A stretch of 64,000 bases of DNA, taken from CATOSD01 sp034422735. GTDB taxonomy: Bacteria; Chloroflexota; Dehalococcoidia; Lucifugimonadales; CATOSD01. Shown here in pieces: positions 49,611-58,350 of this stretch. Each line of letters opens with the position of its first letter. Position 1 is the stretch's first letter. The stretch covers positions 4,862 through 68,861 of the forward strand of contig DAOUJL010000083.1 in assembly GCA_034422735.1 (NCBI GenBank), in the 5' to 3' direction. The notes beneath the pieces were generated by a model, which was given only the letters and a program-made list of their open reading frames with translations, ran no database searches and was not told the origin of the DNA. A program made the translations under genes and the position numbers.

Positions 49611-51023
49611 TTAGCAGGCGGGGCCTTGTGTGTACTCCTCCGCGATCTTGCGGGGGACCCAGCGGCCGTCGCTGGCGGAGCCGAGCAGGCGGCCGTCCTC
49701 GACCATGACCTTGCCGCGCAGCAGCGTAGTCACCGGCCAGCCCTCGACGTGCCAGCCTTCCCAGATGCTGTAGTCCTCGAGGTGGAGGTCGCTCAACTCC
49801 AGGCGCTTGTCGATGGACGGGTCGATGATGGTGATGTCGGCGTCGCTGCCGGAGGCGATCGCTCCCTTTCGGGGGTAGAGTCCGAATATCTTGGCCGCGT
49901 TGGCGGACGTTATGTCGACGAACCGCTGGAGCGACATGCCCTGCTTGACAACGCCGTCGGTGTACGCCACGCCCACGCGCGTCTCGATGCCGTTGTGCCC
50001 CCCGGTGCAGTCGGCGACGGTCTTGTACTTGGTCTTGACCTCCCAGGTGGTGGACACGAGATCGGTGGCGACGGTTGAGAGCGTGCCGTCGAGCAGGCCG
50101 CCCCAGAGGGCGCGGCGGTCGTTTTCGGACTTAAGCGACGGGTAGGTGTGGTACTTCATGCCGTGGTCTTCGCGGTAGTTGTCGGCGTTGAAGCTGGCGT
50201 AGTTGTGCAGGGTCTCGCCGTATACGGCCAGGCCCTTGGCGCGAGCCTCCCGAATCGCGTTGACGCCCTCGCGGGCGCTGACGTGGACGAAGTAGACGGG
50301 CGAGCCTTTCAGCTCGGCGAGCCGGATGGCGCGGCGGAAGGAGACGTCCTCGGACAGGTTGGAGTGGATGATGTGCATGTTCCACCAGTCCCATTGGTCT
50401 CTTTCCGGCGCGAGGGAGTAGTTGTAGTGGACCATGTCGTCGTCTTCGGAGTGAATCAGCAGCATGCCGCCGTGTGGCGCAATCTGGTCCATGATGGCAG
50501 CGAGCCTTCCGAAGTCGGTCTTGTTGTCCTGCATACCGGGTCCCGGCGGCCGGATGCTGGTGGTGAATATCTTGAAGCTGGCATAGCCGGCCTGGATAAG
50601 CTCGGGTATCTGGCCGATGGCGTCGGTGCCCGCGCCGTTGGTGAAGATGGGGTGGTAGGAGTAGTCGGTGTAGGCGTTGCCCTGCCAGCGTTCGGCGGCC
50701 TCGCCGAGCGCGTGGTGCAGGTCGTGGCCGGGCACCTGGTTGGCGAAGTCGAGCACGGTGGTGGTGCCGCCGTAGATGGCGGCCTTGGAGACAGGCTCCG
50801 CGCCGGAGCGTTCGGGCTGGCGGGGGCCTCCGATGTGAGCGTGTGGCTCGATGCCGCCGGGGACGACGATCTTGCCCGAAGCGTCGATGACGCGCGCGCC
50901 CTCGGTGCTCAGAACGCCGCGTTCGGTCACCGCCGCGATGCGCTCGCCCTCGACTGCCACGTCCCACTCGCCGACCCCGCTCGGAGTCACCACTGTGCCG
51001 CCGGTTATGATCACGTCCACCAT
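49611..51023 (-). CDS. Dihydropyrimidinase/hydantoinase-type amidohydrolase
   Basis: A 470-aa cyclic amidohydrolase. VPGGIEPHAHIGGP carries the first two zinc His (Glu-Pro instead of the common Asp), Lys in SFKIFTTS is the carbamylated ligand, and later ligands are in LLIHSEDDD, VYFVHVSA and ATDLVSTT (Asp). ATG 51023 has GAGGAGG just upstream; the long open frame to 51425 is spurious. It opens dihydropyrimidine or hydantoin rings. The usual Asn-rich substrate loop is shifted, so the exact substrate is open. Confidence 0.9.
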   Translation of the reverse strand: MVDVIITGGTVVTPSGVGEWDVAVEGERIAAVTERGVLSTEGARVIDASGKIVVPGGIEPHAHIGGPRQPERSGAEPVSKAAIYGGTTTVLDFANQVPGHDLHHALGEAAERWQGNAYTDYSYHPIFTNGAGTDAIGQIPELIQAGYASFKIFTTSIRPPGPGMQDNKTDFGRLAAIMDQIAPHGGMLLIHSEDDDMVHYNYSLAPERDQWDWWNMHIIHSNLSEDVSFRRAIRLAELKGSPVYFVHVSAREGVNAIREARAKGLAVYGETLHNYASFNADNYREDHGMKYHTYPSLKSENDRRALWGGLLDGTLSTVATDLVSTTWEVKTKYKTVADCTGGHNGIETRVGVAYTDGVVKQGMSLQRFVDITSANAAKIFGLYPRKGAIASGSDADITIIDPSIDKRLELSDLHLEDYSIWEGWHVEGWPVTTLLRGKVMVEDGRLLGSASDGRWVPRKIAEEYTQGPAC

Positions 51024-51043
51024 TGCGAACCTCCTCTTTTTGG

Positions 51044-51580
51044 TCAGTTTCCGAATGAGTGCCGCGGTTCGTACACTTCCAAGGGCGTGGCGTAGGCTAT
51101 CCGCACCGGATGGCGTGGATAGCCTGAGTTGGTAATGCCGAGACAGTGAAGCCCGTTGCCCGATTCGGTGAGCAGGCGCGTCATTCTGCGCACCCTGCCT
51201 CGCGTGCCTTTCGTCTTTACGAGTCTCTCGGCTGGGTTGCCATAGGCCAGTACGATAAGCTCCGACTCCGACGCCGTTTCCAGGACGATGCTCGTGTTTT
51301 GGCGGCGTACTCGCCTGGGCTCGGGCAGGGCCTCCCAGAGGTTGGCCGGATGTGTGGCCCGGTAGGGTGACAGGTTGACGGCGTGCATCCAGCCGAAGCC
51401 CCAGCGTTTGGCGAATCCCCTGCACTTTCTGATGGTGGGGTCGTCCTGGGACTCGTCGGCTTTGGACGGGTTCAGCATCAGGAACATGACCGCGCCTTCG
51501 CCGCCGCCGACCCTGCGCGTCAGGCGGTAGCGATAGCGCCTGTCGGCTGAGAAGACCGCGCCGGTCTCGTGTTCACCCAT
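51044..51580 (-). CDS. DUF1643 family protein
   Basis: A 178-aa DUF1643 protein: YRYRLTRRVG, VMFLMLNPSKADESQDDPTIRKC, FGWMHAVNLSPYRATHP and LGITNSGYPRHPVRIAYAT are the typical conserved blocks. The function is unknown. It is often found alone or in mobile regions. It lies 4 bp from the dehydrogenase gene's end, on the same strand. Confidence 0.88.
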   Translation of the reverse strand: MGEHETGAVFSADRRYRYRLTRRVGGGEGAVMFLMLNPSKADESQDDPTIRKCRGFAKRWGFGWMHAVNLSPYRATHPANLWEALPEPRRVRRQNTSIVLETASESELIVLAYGNPAERLVKTKGTRGRVRRMTRLLTESGNGLHCLGITNSGYPRHPVRIAYATPLEVYEPRHSFGN

Positions 51581-51584
51581 CGCG

Positions 51585-52655
51585 TCAGCCTCGCTCCAGG
51601 CGCTCGACCACCGCTTCGCCGACGGCCTGGGTGGTGGATCTGCCGCCGAGGTCGGGGGTGAGCGTTTCGCCGGCCTCGATGGTGTCGAGCACGGCGCGCT
51701 CGATGGCTTGCTGGGCGTCGGGGTGTCCCAGGTGGCCGAGCATCATGCCGCCGGACAGGATGGCGGCCATGGGGTTGGCGATGCCCTGCCCGACTATGTC
51801 GGGTGCGCTGCCGTGCACCGGCTCGAACATGGACGGAAAGCGGCGCTCGGGGTCGATGTTGCCGCTTGAGGCGAGGCCCATGCTGCCGGTGATGATGGCG
51901 CCGATGTCGGTGAGTATGTCGCCGAACAGGTTGCTGGCGACGACGACGTCGAAGGACTCGGGGCGGCGCACGAAGTCCATGCAGGCGGCGTCTATGAGCA
52001 GCGACTGGGTCTGGATGTCGGGGTAGCGCTCTGCGACGGCGTCGAAGGCGCGGTCCCAGACGATCATGCCGTAGCCCTGGGCGTTGGATTTGGTGATGGA
52101 GGTGACGTGGCGCTCGCGGTCGCGGCGGCGGGCGAGCTCGAAGGCGTAGGTAATGACGCGCTCGCAGCCGCGGCGGGTGAAGACGCCGGCCTGGATGCCG
52201 ACCTCTTCAGGGAATCCGGCGTACTGGAATCCGCCGACGTCGGCGTACTCGCCTTCGGTGTTTTCCCGGATGACGACCATGTCGATGTCACCGGGGGACT
52301 TGTCACGCAGCGGGGACCGCACGCCGGGGTAGAGCACGCTGGGGCGCTCACAGACGTACTGGTCGAAGGTGCGGCGTATGGGGAGGAGCAGGCCGTTGAG
52401 GGTGACGTGGTCCTGGATGTCGGGGTGGCCGACGGCTCCGAGATAGATGGCGTCCGATTCGGCGAGCCTGTCCAGCGCGTCCGGGGGCATCATCTCGCCG
52501 TGCTCGAAGTAGTAGTCGGAGCCCCAGGGGTATTCGGCGAAATGCCAGTCTATCTCGAACAGTCTTCCCGCCGCTTGCAGAACTCTGAGGCCCTCTTCGA
52601 TGACCTCGACGCCGACGCCGTCTCCGCGTATCACGGCGATGTTGTAGGTGGCCAC
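51585..52655 (-). CDS. Tartrate/D-malate-type decarboxylating dehydrogenase
   Basis: A 356-aa member of the isocitrate/isopropylmalate dehydrogenase family. AVIRGDGVGVEVIEEGLRVL, SDYYFEHGEMMPPDAL, IRENTEGEYADVGG, TKSNAQGYGMIVWDRAF, NLFGDILTDIGAIITGSMG and EPVHGSAPDIVGQGIANP fit the TtuC/DmlA branch, which oxidises tartrate or D-malate, more than LeuB. GTG 52655 is chosen for GGGAGGG six bases upstream. Confidence 0.88.
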   Translation of the reverse strand: MATYNIAVIRGDGVGVEVIEEGLRVLQAAGRLFEIDWHFAEYPWGSDYYFEHGEMMPPDALDRLAESDAIYLGAVGHPDIQDHVTLNGLLLPIRRTFDQYVCERPSVLYPGVRSPLRDKSPGDIDMVVIRENTEGEYADVGGFQYAGFPEEVGIQAGVFTRRGCERVITYAFELARRRDRERHVTSITKSNAQGYGMIVWDRAFDAVAERYPDIQTQSLLIDAACMDFVRRPESFDVVVASNLFGDILTDIGAIITGSMGLASSGNIDPERRFPSMFEPVHGSAPDIVGQGIANPMAAILSGGMMLGHLGHPDAQQAIERAVLDTIEAGETLTPDLGGRSTTQAVGEAVVERLERG

Positions 52656-52736
52656 ATTTGCCCTCCCGGTTGGATGGGGCAAGTGTAGCGTTATGAGGCG
52701 ACGAATGCCACCTGAGACGGGGGGATGCCTGTCGCG

Positions 52737-52777
52737 TCACCCCCATCCTAACCTTCCCCCTGCGAGGGGGAAGGGAC
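52737..52777 (-). repeat. Dispersed palindromic repeat forming a gene 3' end (copy 5)
   Basis: Same sequence as the leuS copy except GGTTAG in place of GGCCAG. It overlaps the 3' end of the P-loop kinase gene and supplies its last residues and TAG stop. Confidence 0.88.
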
Positions 52778-53329
52778 TGTTGACGCTCGCTGTATGCCGG
52801 CCAGCCACCGCGCCGCCTCGCGGGCCGAGCGTAGCCGAACGAGCTGTAGGTGGGTGTACTGAGGCTGGGCGAGTGCCTGAGGCAGAGTGCGCCTGCGGCG
52901 CCAGTGGGACTTGACCGCCCACCAGAAGAGGGAGTTGCGGGTGAAGAAGTGGCTGAATAGGTTTTCCTTGTTGCCGTTCCATAGCGTCTCGCGCAGGATG
53001 CCGCGTCTCAGGGTGCGGAGGAGGAGGCGCCAGAACACGAGGCCGAATGTGTAGTCGAGCCACACTATCGCAGTGGCCCTGGTCCAGACGACGGACTGGG
53101 CCACGCTGTAGTTGCCGTCGGCCACCCAGCGGTGGCCGCGCAGGGCGTGGTCGAGCAGGAGGCGGAACTCATCGTCGGGGGTCTCGGTCCAGTTGGGGCC
53201 GTGGCGGTAGGCGTCCATTTCGACGTGGGGCACGCCGCGGGCATGGGCGAGGTCGCGCGCGAGGGTGGTTTTGCCGGAGCCGGTGGTGCCGATGACGACG
53301 ACGCGGCGGAGGTGGGCGGGCAACGTCAT
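52748..53329 (-). CDS. P-loop kinase (FlaR/adenylate-kinase-like)
   Basis: A 193-aa P-loop protein: RVVVIGTTGSGKTTLARDLA (Walker A), VEMDAYRHGPNW (acidic residue of the kinase motif), VADGNYSVAQSVVW and IVWLDYTFGLVF, matching the 'topology modulation/FlaR' adenylate-kinase-like group. The last residues, VPSPSQGEG, and the stop come from a palindromic repeat, so the native C-terminus has been replaced or extended. The substrate is unknown. Confidence 0.82.
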   Translation of the reverse strand: MTLPAHLRRVVVIGTTGSGKTTLARDLAHARGVPHVEMDAYRHGPNWTETPDDEFRLLLDHALRGHRWVADGNYSVAQSVVWTRATAIVWLDYTFGLVFWRLLLRTLRRGILRETLWNGNKENLFSHFFTRNSLFWWAVKSHWRRRRTLPQALAQPQYTHLQLVRLRSAREAARWLAGIQRASTVPSPSQGEG

Positions 53330-53348
53330 AGCGAACCCGATCGGTGAG

Positions 53349-53702
53349 CTAAGCCATGTTCATTACGGAAATCAGTCGGCTGTTGACCGGGTCGATTCCC
53401 AGCCCGAAGATTTCAAGGCTTACCGCTCCCAGCAGGGCCGGTTCGCCATCGTTAGAGAACGCTACCGGCGTTACGATGGACTCACCGCCGAGACGCATCC
53501 TGGTGTAGCCAACAGGCCTTTCCAGTTCGCTTCCGTCCGCTATCGTGAAGGGCCTGCTGGTTTCGGGAACGACACCCAGCCGATTCAGCAGAGATTCCGG
53601 CAGTGTGGTGTGGGTGGCGCCGCAGTCCACCAGGACACGAACGGTCTCGTATCGAGTGCCCAGAGGGTCTCCGATTTCGGCGTCGACGTAGAAGATTCCC
53701 AT
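53349..53702 (-). CDS. Clan AA retropepsin-like aspartic peptidase
   Basis: A 117-aa monomer with active-site Asp26-Cys27-Gly28 in VLVDCGATHTTLPESLLNRLGV (Cys instead of Thr/Ser), the ADGSELERP turn and GAVSLEIFGLGIDP at the C-terminus. AGGGAGG lies 6 nt before the ATG. This is the third such gene in the window. Confidence 0.8.
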   Translation of the reverse strand: MGIFYVDAEIGDPLGTRYETVRVLVDCGATHTTLPESLLNRLGVVPETSRPFTIADGSELERPVGYTRMRLGGESIVTPVAFSNDGEPALLGAVSLEIFGLGIDPVNSRLISVMNMA

Positions 53703-53763
53703 GTCAGGCCTCCCTGGAGAGCATTATAGCGCAAAGGGCCACGTTGACGACGGAAGCGGTACG

Positions 53764-54243
53764 TCAGCCCTCCACAGCGGCGAACGCGCGCTCCGCCAGC
53801 ATCCGCACGTCGTCGGGCGGCGGCGCGGACGGCGAGTCGCCGAGCTGGAGCGGGCCGCCGTCCGCTAGCCGCTCGCGGGACACCCAGACCCAGCCGGGGT
53901 TGAGCGGACCGGCAGGCCCCGCCAGCCGGCAGAAGTAGATCATGTCGATGTGGTGGTGAAAGCCGTCGACCGGGTCGTGGATGTCCTCCACCATGATGGT
54001 GAATGGCGGCTCGACCTGGTGCGGGTAGTCCAGGGCCAACGGCTGAGCGAGTTTGACGACCTCGGCTTCTATACCCGTCTCCTCGCGCACCTCGCGGAGC
54101 ACCGCCTGCACGGGGTCCTCGTTAGGCTCCACGTGGCCTCCGGGCGGCAGCCACGCGCCCACCTTGGGGTGCCAGTGCAGCAGCACATGGCCGGCGTGCA
54201 CCACGAATCCTGTGGCGGTGAAGTGGCGGGTCAGCTCCGGCAA
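53764..54243 (-). CDS. Nudix hydrolase
   Basis: A 159-aa Nudix protein: box GGHVEPNEDPVQAVLREVREETG fits GX5EX7REUXEEXGU and holds the metal-binding glutamates. VGAWLPPGGHV precedes it. TTG 54243 starts 2 nt after the DUF4349 gene's stop, with AGGA upstream; a longer open frame runs into that gene. It hydrolyses a nucleoside diphosphate derivative, identity unknown. Confidence 0.86.
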   Translation of the reverse strand: MPELTRHFTATGFVVHAGHVLLHWHPKVGAWLPPGGHVEPNEDPVQAVLREVREETGIEAEVVKLAQPLALDYPHQVEPPFTIMVEDIHDPVDGFHHHIDMIYFCRLAGPAGPLNPGWVWVSRERLADGGPLQLGDSPSAPPPDDVRMLAERAFAAVEG

Positions 54244-54245
54244 GG

Positions 54246-55910
54246 TCAGTCCTGGACGGGCGTCGGCGGGCTGTCCGGCGGCTGGCGCTTGGACTGGTAA
54301 CGCCTGGCGCGGCGCACCAGGTACCAGACGACCGCGGCGGCTATCAGCCAGACGGGGCTGAAGATGACCAGCCAGATGAGCAGCGTGGACAGGGACTGCA
54401 GCAGCGACGATAGCGCGCGCACCGCCTCCTTGCCGTCCTCGCCGGGGCTCCATCCGCCCACCGTCCAGCCGAGCGCCTGCTCGACGTAGATGCTCGTCCG
54501 GGAGCTGGCGTCGATGTCTCCGGCCTCGCTGGTAGCGGTTACGGTCAGCGTCACGTCGTAGGGCCTCGGCCTGTGGTTCGCGTAGGTGTGCGTGGCGGAC
54601 GCGGTGGTCTGGCCCTCGCTCAGCTCGCCCGTTACGGGTTCGGAGCCGTCGCCGAAGTCCCAGCTATAGGCCACGTCCGTCAACCCGGCGGGCCGCGTGA
54701 ACGAGCCGCTGACCTCGAACTCTTCGCCCTCGGTGACGCTGAACGCCTCGCCGGCGAACACCTCTATGTTGGGAACTCTGGTCACGGAGACGATCAGCGT
54801 GTCGGAGCCTTCGGCCACGCCCGCGTCGCCGGTGCCCGTCAGCTCGACCGTGGCGATGAAGGGCGAGTCGCGCTCGCTCTCGTACACGTGCGTGACGGTG
54901 GCTGTCACCTTCGCGTCGCCGTCCACGGTGGGCGCGACCCTGTGGCCGGTAACCACCCCCGTGCCGTCGCCGAAGTCCCACGTGAAGGTGAAGTCCTCGA
55001 TGCCGTCGGGCGGAGTGAACGTGGCCCTGAATCTGGCGATCTCTCCCACGCTTGCGGTCTGGTCGGCGCCGCCGTCGACGTCCATCTCGAAAGGCGCGAG
55101 CCTGAGGCGCACGTTAAGTAGCGAGAAGGCGGAGGTCTGCTCCAGGTAGGCAATGCGCCCTTGGATCACCTCCATCTCCTCCTGAACCCACCCGAGCTCC
55201 CGCTGCACGTCGAGGGCGTCCTCTACCTGCTGAGCCTTGTCGAACAGCGCCAGCAGCGCGTTCTCCGTGGCCTCGAGGTTGCGCATGCGGGACTGCAGGT
55301 CGACGTACTCGTCGGTCACGTCGACGCTGTTCGTTACTTCGTGGTCGACCTCCAGGGCCAACTGGCGAAGGCTGTCGATCGCGTCGTCCAGCGAACCGGC
55401 GGGCACCCTGACGGAAACGCTGCCCTGGTGCTTGAGGCTGTGGTCGGAGCTTACCATCCAGCCGCCCATGTCCCGCGCGATGTTCGTCGCGGCCTCGATT
55501 GCGGCGGTCACGTCGTCCACCACGATGCCCATGTCCACGGTGCGGACGATGATGCGCTGCTGGGCCACCAGCGACGCGACAGGCCGCTCGCTCGACTCGC
55601 CGGCGGTGGCGGCCTGGGTCTTGGAGGCGGCCGGCGCAGCGGGGGCGGCGAGCGCCGGCATAGCCGCGGGGGCGGCGGTAGGCACGGGCATGGGGGCGGC
55701 GGCCTGGGCCGGGGCGCTCTCTGGGTAGGAGTCTATGGCCGCCAGAGCGGGCGCGCCGGGCGCGCCAGGAAAACCGGGAGCATCCAAGCCGAATGAAGCG
55801 GTACTTTCGTCGAAGAACTCGCTCTCGTCGTCACTCGCGGCGCAGGCGGCTAACACGGCGGCAAGGGCGGCCATCGCCAACAGCAGAAACACCAGTCTAT
55901 AGCCGAACAT
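54246..55910 (-). CDS. DUF4349 lipoprotein with two PKD domains
   Basis: A 554-aa lipoprotein. The signal peptide ends in LAAC (lipobox). After an Ala/Pro linker comes a DUF4349 domain at about 125-275 with a long coiled coil (VDLQSRMRNLEATENALLAL, VQRELGWVQEEMEVIQGRIAYLEQ). Two PKD domains follow, marked by WDFGDGTGVVTG and WDFGDGSEPVTG. A C-terminal transmembrane helix (LLIWLVIFSPVWLIAAAVVWYLV) and basic tail anchor the other end. AAGGAG lies 8 nt before ATG 55910. Probably a cell-surface scaffold. Confidence 0.88.
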   Translation of the reverse strand: MFGYRLVFLLLAMAALAAVLAACAASDDESEFFDESTASFGLDAPGFPGAPGAPALAAIDSYPESAPAQAAAPMPVPTAAPAAMPALAAPAAPAASKTQAATAGESSERPVASLVAQQRIIVRTVDMGIVVDDVTAAIEAATNIARDMGGWMVSSDHSLKHQGSVSVRVPAGSLDDAIDSLRQLALEVDHEVTNSVDVTDEYVDLQSRMRNLEATENALLALFDKAQQVEDALDVQRELGWVQEEMEVIQGRIAYLEQTSAFSLLNVRLRLAPFEMDVDGGADQTASVGEIARFRATFTPPDGIEDFTFTWDFGDGTGVVTGHRVAPTVDGDAKVTATVTHVYESERDSPFIATVELTGTGDAGVAEGSDTLIVSVTRVPNIEVFAGEAFSVTEGEEFEVSGSFTRPAGLTDVAYSWDFGDGSEPVTGELSEGQTTASATHTYANHRPRPYDVTLTVTATSEAGDIDASSRTSIYVEQALGWTVGGWSPGEDGKEAVRALSSLLQSLSTLLIWLVIFSPVWLIAAAVVWYLVRRARRYQSKRQPPDSPPTPVQD

Positions 55911-56090
55911 TGGCGGGTCTCCTTCCAAATCGCCGCAAGCCGCGTCGGGGTGTAGCGGGCAGCCTGTCTTCGCATTATATCACCCTGCCCTACGGCCACT
56001 GCCGCTACCGCGGGCACCTCTTACCAGATGATACGCGCGCGGCGGCCAAAAGGTTCCAAGCGGCGGGTGATTAAACGCGGCGAAGGGGTA

Positions 56091-56120
56091 TTGACTCTGT
56101 TAGAACGTGCGTACTACTAT
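56091..56120 (+). promoter_or_regulatory. Promoter of the capsid operon
   Basis: TTGACT, 18 nt, TACTAT, about 60 nt before ATG 56182. It suggests that the operon still carries its own promoter. Confidence 0.55.
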
Positions 56121-56181
56121 CGATTCAGACCCCCCGTGACGCCCTCGAACAGCAGATTAGCACGATAGGAAAGGAGACGGC

Positions 56182-58215
56182 ATGAACGAACAGACGCGCA
56201 CGGCGGCCGCGGCCATCATCGGAAGCGCCGCTGTGGACGCAAACCGCTACCGGGTGACCATCGCGGCCAACGAGGAGGCGCGACAGCCTCCGACCCTCGA
56301 CTTCGACGGGCTTTCGCTGGACAACTACATGCTCAACCCCGTCGTGATGTGGGCGCACGACGTATCGGGTCGCTCGCCCTCCGGTGGGCTGCCCATCGGC
56401 AGGACGCTGGAACTGGCCAAGACGGGCGCGGGCCGGCTGGTGGCGGAGTTCGAGTTTCTGAGCGACGACCCGTTCGCGCGGCGCGTGAAGAACGCATGGG
56501 ACAAGGGCTTTCTGCGCGCGGCCTCCATAAGCTGGCTGCCCATCGAGACCGCGCCGGCGCGGGACGGCGGCTACCGCGACACCCGCTCCGACCTGCTGGA
56601 GTGGTCCATCGTGCCCGTCCCGTCGGACCCGGACGCGCTGCGAGAGAGCCACGCGAGGCTGCTGGAGGAGTTCTTGGGCGACGCACACCTCCCGCTCCAA
56701 AGCAAGCAAAACACGCTCAAGGAAAGGAGAGCAAGAATGGCAACCACAGACATGGAAGCAATCAGGAAGGACTTGGCGGAGATCAACGGATTCGTCCGGG
56801 AGCGCATCGACCCGGTGTCCTCGGAAGTGGGGCTGCTGCGGGAGGAGGTGGACCGGCTGGGCCGCGAGGTCGCCGAAGTCCAGCAGCGCGACCGGAGCCG
56901 GCGGCGCGACGCGCTCGCGAGGCTGGTCGAGCAGACGCCCGGCCACCACGTCGAGGAAGGCCCCTACGCCGGCATGGACATTCTGGACCTGGCGCTGGTG
57001 AGCCGCTTCGCCCGCTCCCAGCGGCGCGAGAGCTTCGGCCCGGCGTGGGTCGAGCGCGCCGAGGAGGCCAGGCGCGCGCTGGTGCGCGGCATCACCACCG
57101 CCGACGTGCAGGCGTCCCACCAGGAGGCCGCGCGCAGGCTGGCGTCGTGGTTCACGGTGGACTCCAAGCCGACGGGCCAGTACGAAGGCTTCGGGCGCGG
57201 GCTGCTACAGTCGATGACGCGGGCGGCGATGGACAGCACCACGGCGGGCTACGGCGACGAGCTGGTGGCCACGCTCGAGGCGCGGGAGCTGTGGCTGGAC
57301 GTGAACCTGCAGACGCTGGTCGCGCCGCTGGTGCCGACCTTCCCCATGCCCTCCAACCCGTTCGACGTGCCCACGCAACTCGGCGACGTGAGCTTCTACC
57401 CGGGCACAGAGAACGTCGCCGCGGCGGACACCAGGCTGAGCACCGGCAAGACCACGCTCACGGCGCACGAGCTCGTGGGCCAGGTGCCATACAGCTTCAC
57501 GCTGGAGGAGGACGGCGTGATCGCCATGCTGCCGGAGATCAGGGCGGCGCTGGTGCGCAACGTCGCGGAGACGCTGGACGACATCATCCTCAACGCCGAC
57601 ACCACCGCGCAGAACAGCATCAACGCCGACGGGGCGACCATCACGGCGGCCAGCGCGGGCAAGGCGCAGTGGCTCATCGGCTACGACGGCATCCTGCACC
57701 TGCCGCTGGTGGACAACTCGGACCAGGCCAACAACCACAACGCCGCCGTGTCCGACGACATGTTCAACGAGCTGCGCGCCAAGCTGGGCAAGTACGGCGT
57801 GCGGCCCTCGCAGCTCGCCTGGGTGATGGACGTGAACACGTACATACGCGCCCAGGGCATCTCTCAGTTCAGGACCATGGACAAGCTGGGGCCCAACGCC
57901 ACGCTGCTCACCGGCATGCTGGGCGCCATCGAGGGCATACCCGTGATCGTGTCCGAGCAAATGCGCCTGGCGGACGCGGACGGCAAGGTCACCGACGCCG
58001 GCAACGGCGCGGACACGGGCCGCGTGCTGCTGTTCAACCGGACGCAGTGGGCGCAGGGCTTCCGCAGGCAGCTCAACATCGACGTGGACAGGGACCTGCA
58101 GAAGCGGCAGACCGTGGTCACGGTGAGCTTCCGACACGCGCTCACCGAGCGCAGCGGCTCCCGCTCCGGCGCCACGCACACCGCGCTCCAGTACAACATC
58201 ACCGGCGTCGCCTAG
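56182..58215 (+). CDS. HK97-type prohead protease-major capsid fusion
   Basis: A 677-aa protein. Residues 1-165 are an HK97-family (U35) prohead protease: DNYMLNPVVMWAHD (His59) and FLRAASISWLPIE (Ser115), then LLEWSIVPVPSDPDAL. Residues about 185-245 form a coiled-coil delta (scaffold) domain. Residues about 290-677 are an HK97-fold major capsid: TAGYGDELVATLEARELW, VPTQLGDVSFYPGTEN, WVMDVNTYIRAQ, LGAIEGIPVIVSEQM. AAAGGAGA precedes ATG 56182. An internal AAGGAGA-ATG at 56725-56739 could produce the capsid alone. Codon use is host-like. Confidence 0.9.
   Translation: MNEQTRTAAAAIIGSAAVDANRYRVTIAANEEARQPPTLDFDGLSLDNYMLNPVVMWAHDVSGRSPSGGLPIGRTLELAKTGAGRLVAEFEFLSDDPFARRVKNAWDKGFLRAASISWLPIETAPARDGGYRDTRSDLLEWSIVPVPSDPDALRESHARLLEEFLGDAHLPLQSKQNTLKERRARMATTDMEAIRKDLAEINGFVRERIDPVSSEVGLLREEVDRLGREVAEVQQRDRSRRRDALARLVEQTPGHHVEEGPYAGMDILDLALVSRFARSQRRESFGPAWVERAEEARRALVRGITTADVQASHQEAARRLASWFTVDSKPTGQYEGFGRGLLQSMTRAAMDSTTAGYGDELVATLEARELWLDVNLQTLVAPLVPTFPMPSNPFDVPTQLGDVSFYPGTENVAAADTRLSTGKTTLTAHELVGQVPYSFTLEEDGVIAMLPEIRAALVRNVAETLDDIILNADTTAQNSINADGATITAASAGKAQWLIGYDGILHLPLVDNSDQANNHNAAVSDDMFNELRAKLGKYGVRPSQLAWVMDVNTYIRAQGISQFRTMDKLGPNATLLTGMLGAIEGIPVIVSEQMRLADADGKVTDAGNGADTGRVLLFNRTQWAQGFRRQLNIDVDRDLQKRQTVVTVSFRHALTERSGSRSGATHTALQYNITGVA
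56725..56739 (+). promoter_or_regulatory. Internal ribosome binding site and start codon in the capsid gene
   Basis: AGGAGA (56725-56730), 6 nt, ATG (56737), in frame with the fusion and exactly at the boundary between protease and delta domain (MATTDMEAIRKDLAEI). Translation here would yield a 492-aa capsid precursor without the protease. Confidence 0.7.
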
Positions 58216-58225
58216 CCACACACAA

Positions 58226-58347
58226 TCCCTTCCCCCCTCGCAGGGGGGAAGGTCAGCCACACAAAGTCCCTTCCCCCTCGATGGGGGAAGGTCAGGCACA
58301 CAGAGTCCCTTCCCCCTTGATGGGGGAAGGTTAGGATGGGGGTGAAG
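58226..58347 (+). repeat. Tandem array of three palindromic repeats
   Basis: Units at 58226-58255, 58267-58294 and 58306-58347, each a C-run/G-run hairpin, separated by CACACAAAG-type linkers so that the period is about 40 bases. The last unit carries the TTAGGATGGGGGTGAAG tail, which lies immediately before the next gene's start and may serve as its ribosome binding site. Confidence 0.88.
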
Positions 58348-58350
58348 AAA

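Noticed and set aside
49611..51425. A start for the dihydropyrimidinase at 51425
   Set aside because: The extra 134 residues lie antiparallel inside the DUF1643 region and are not protein-like; ATG 51023 has a strong ribosome binding site.
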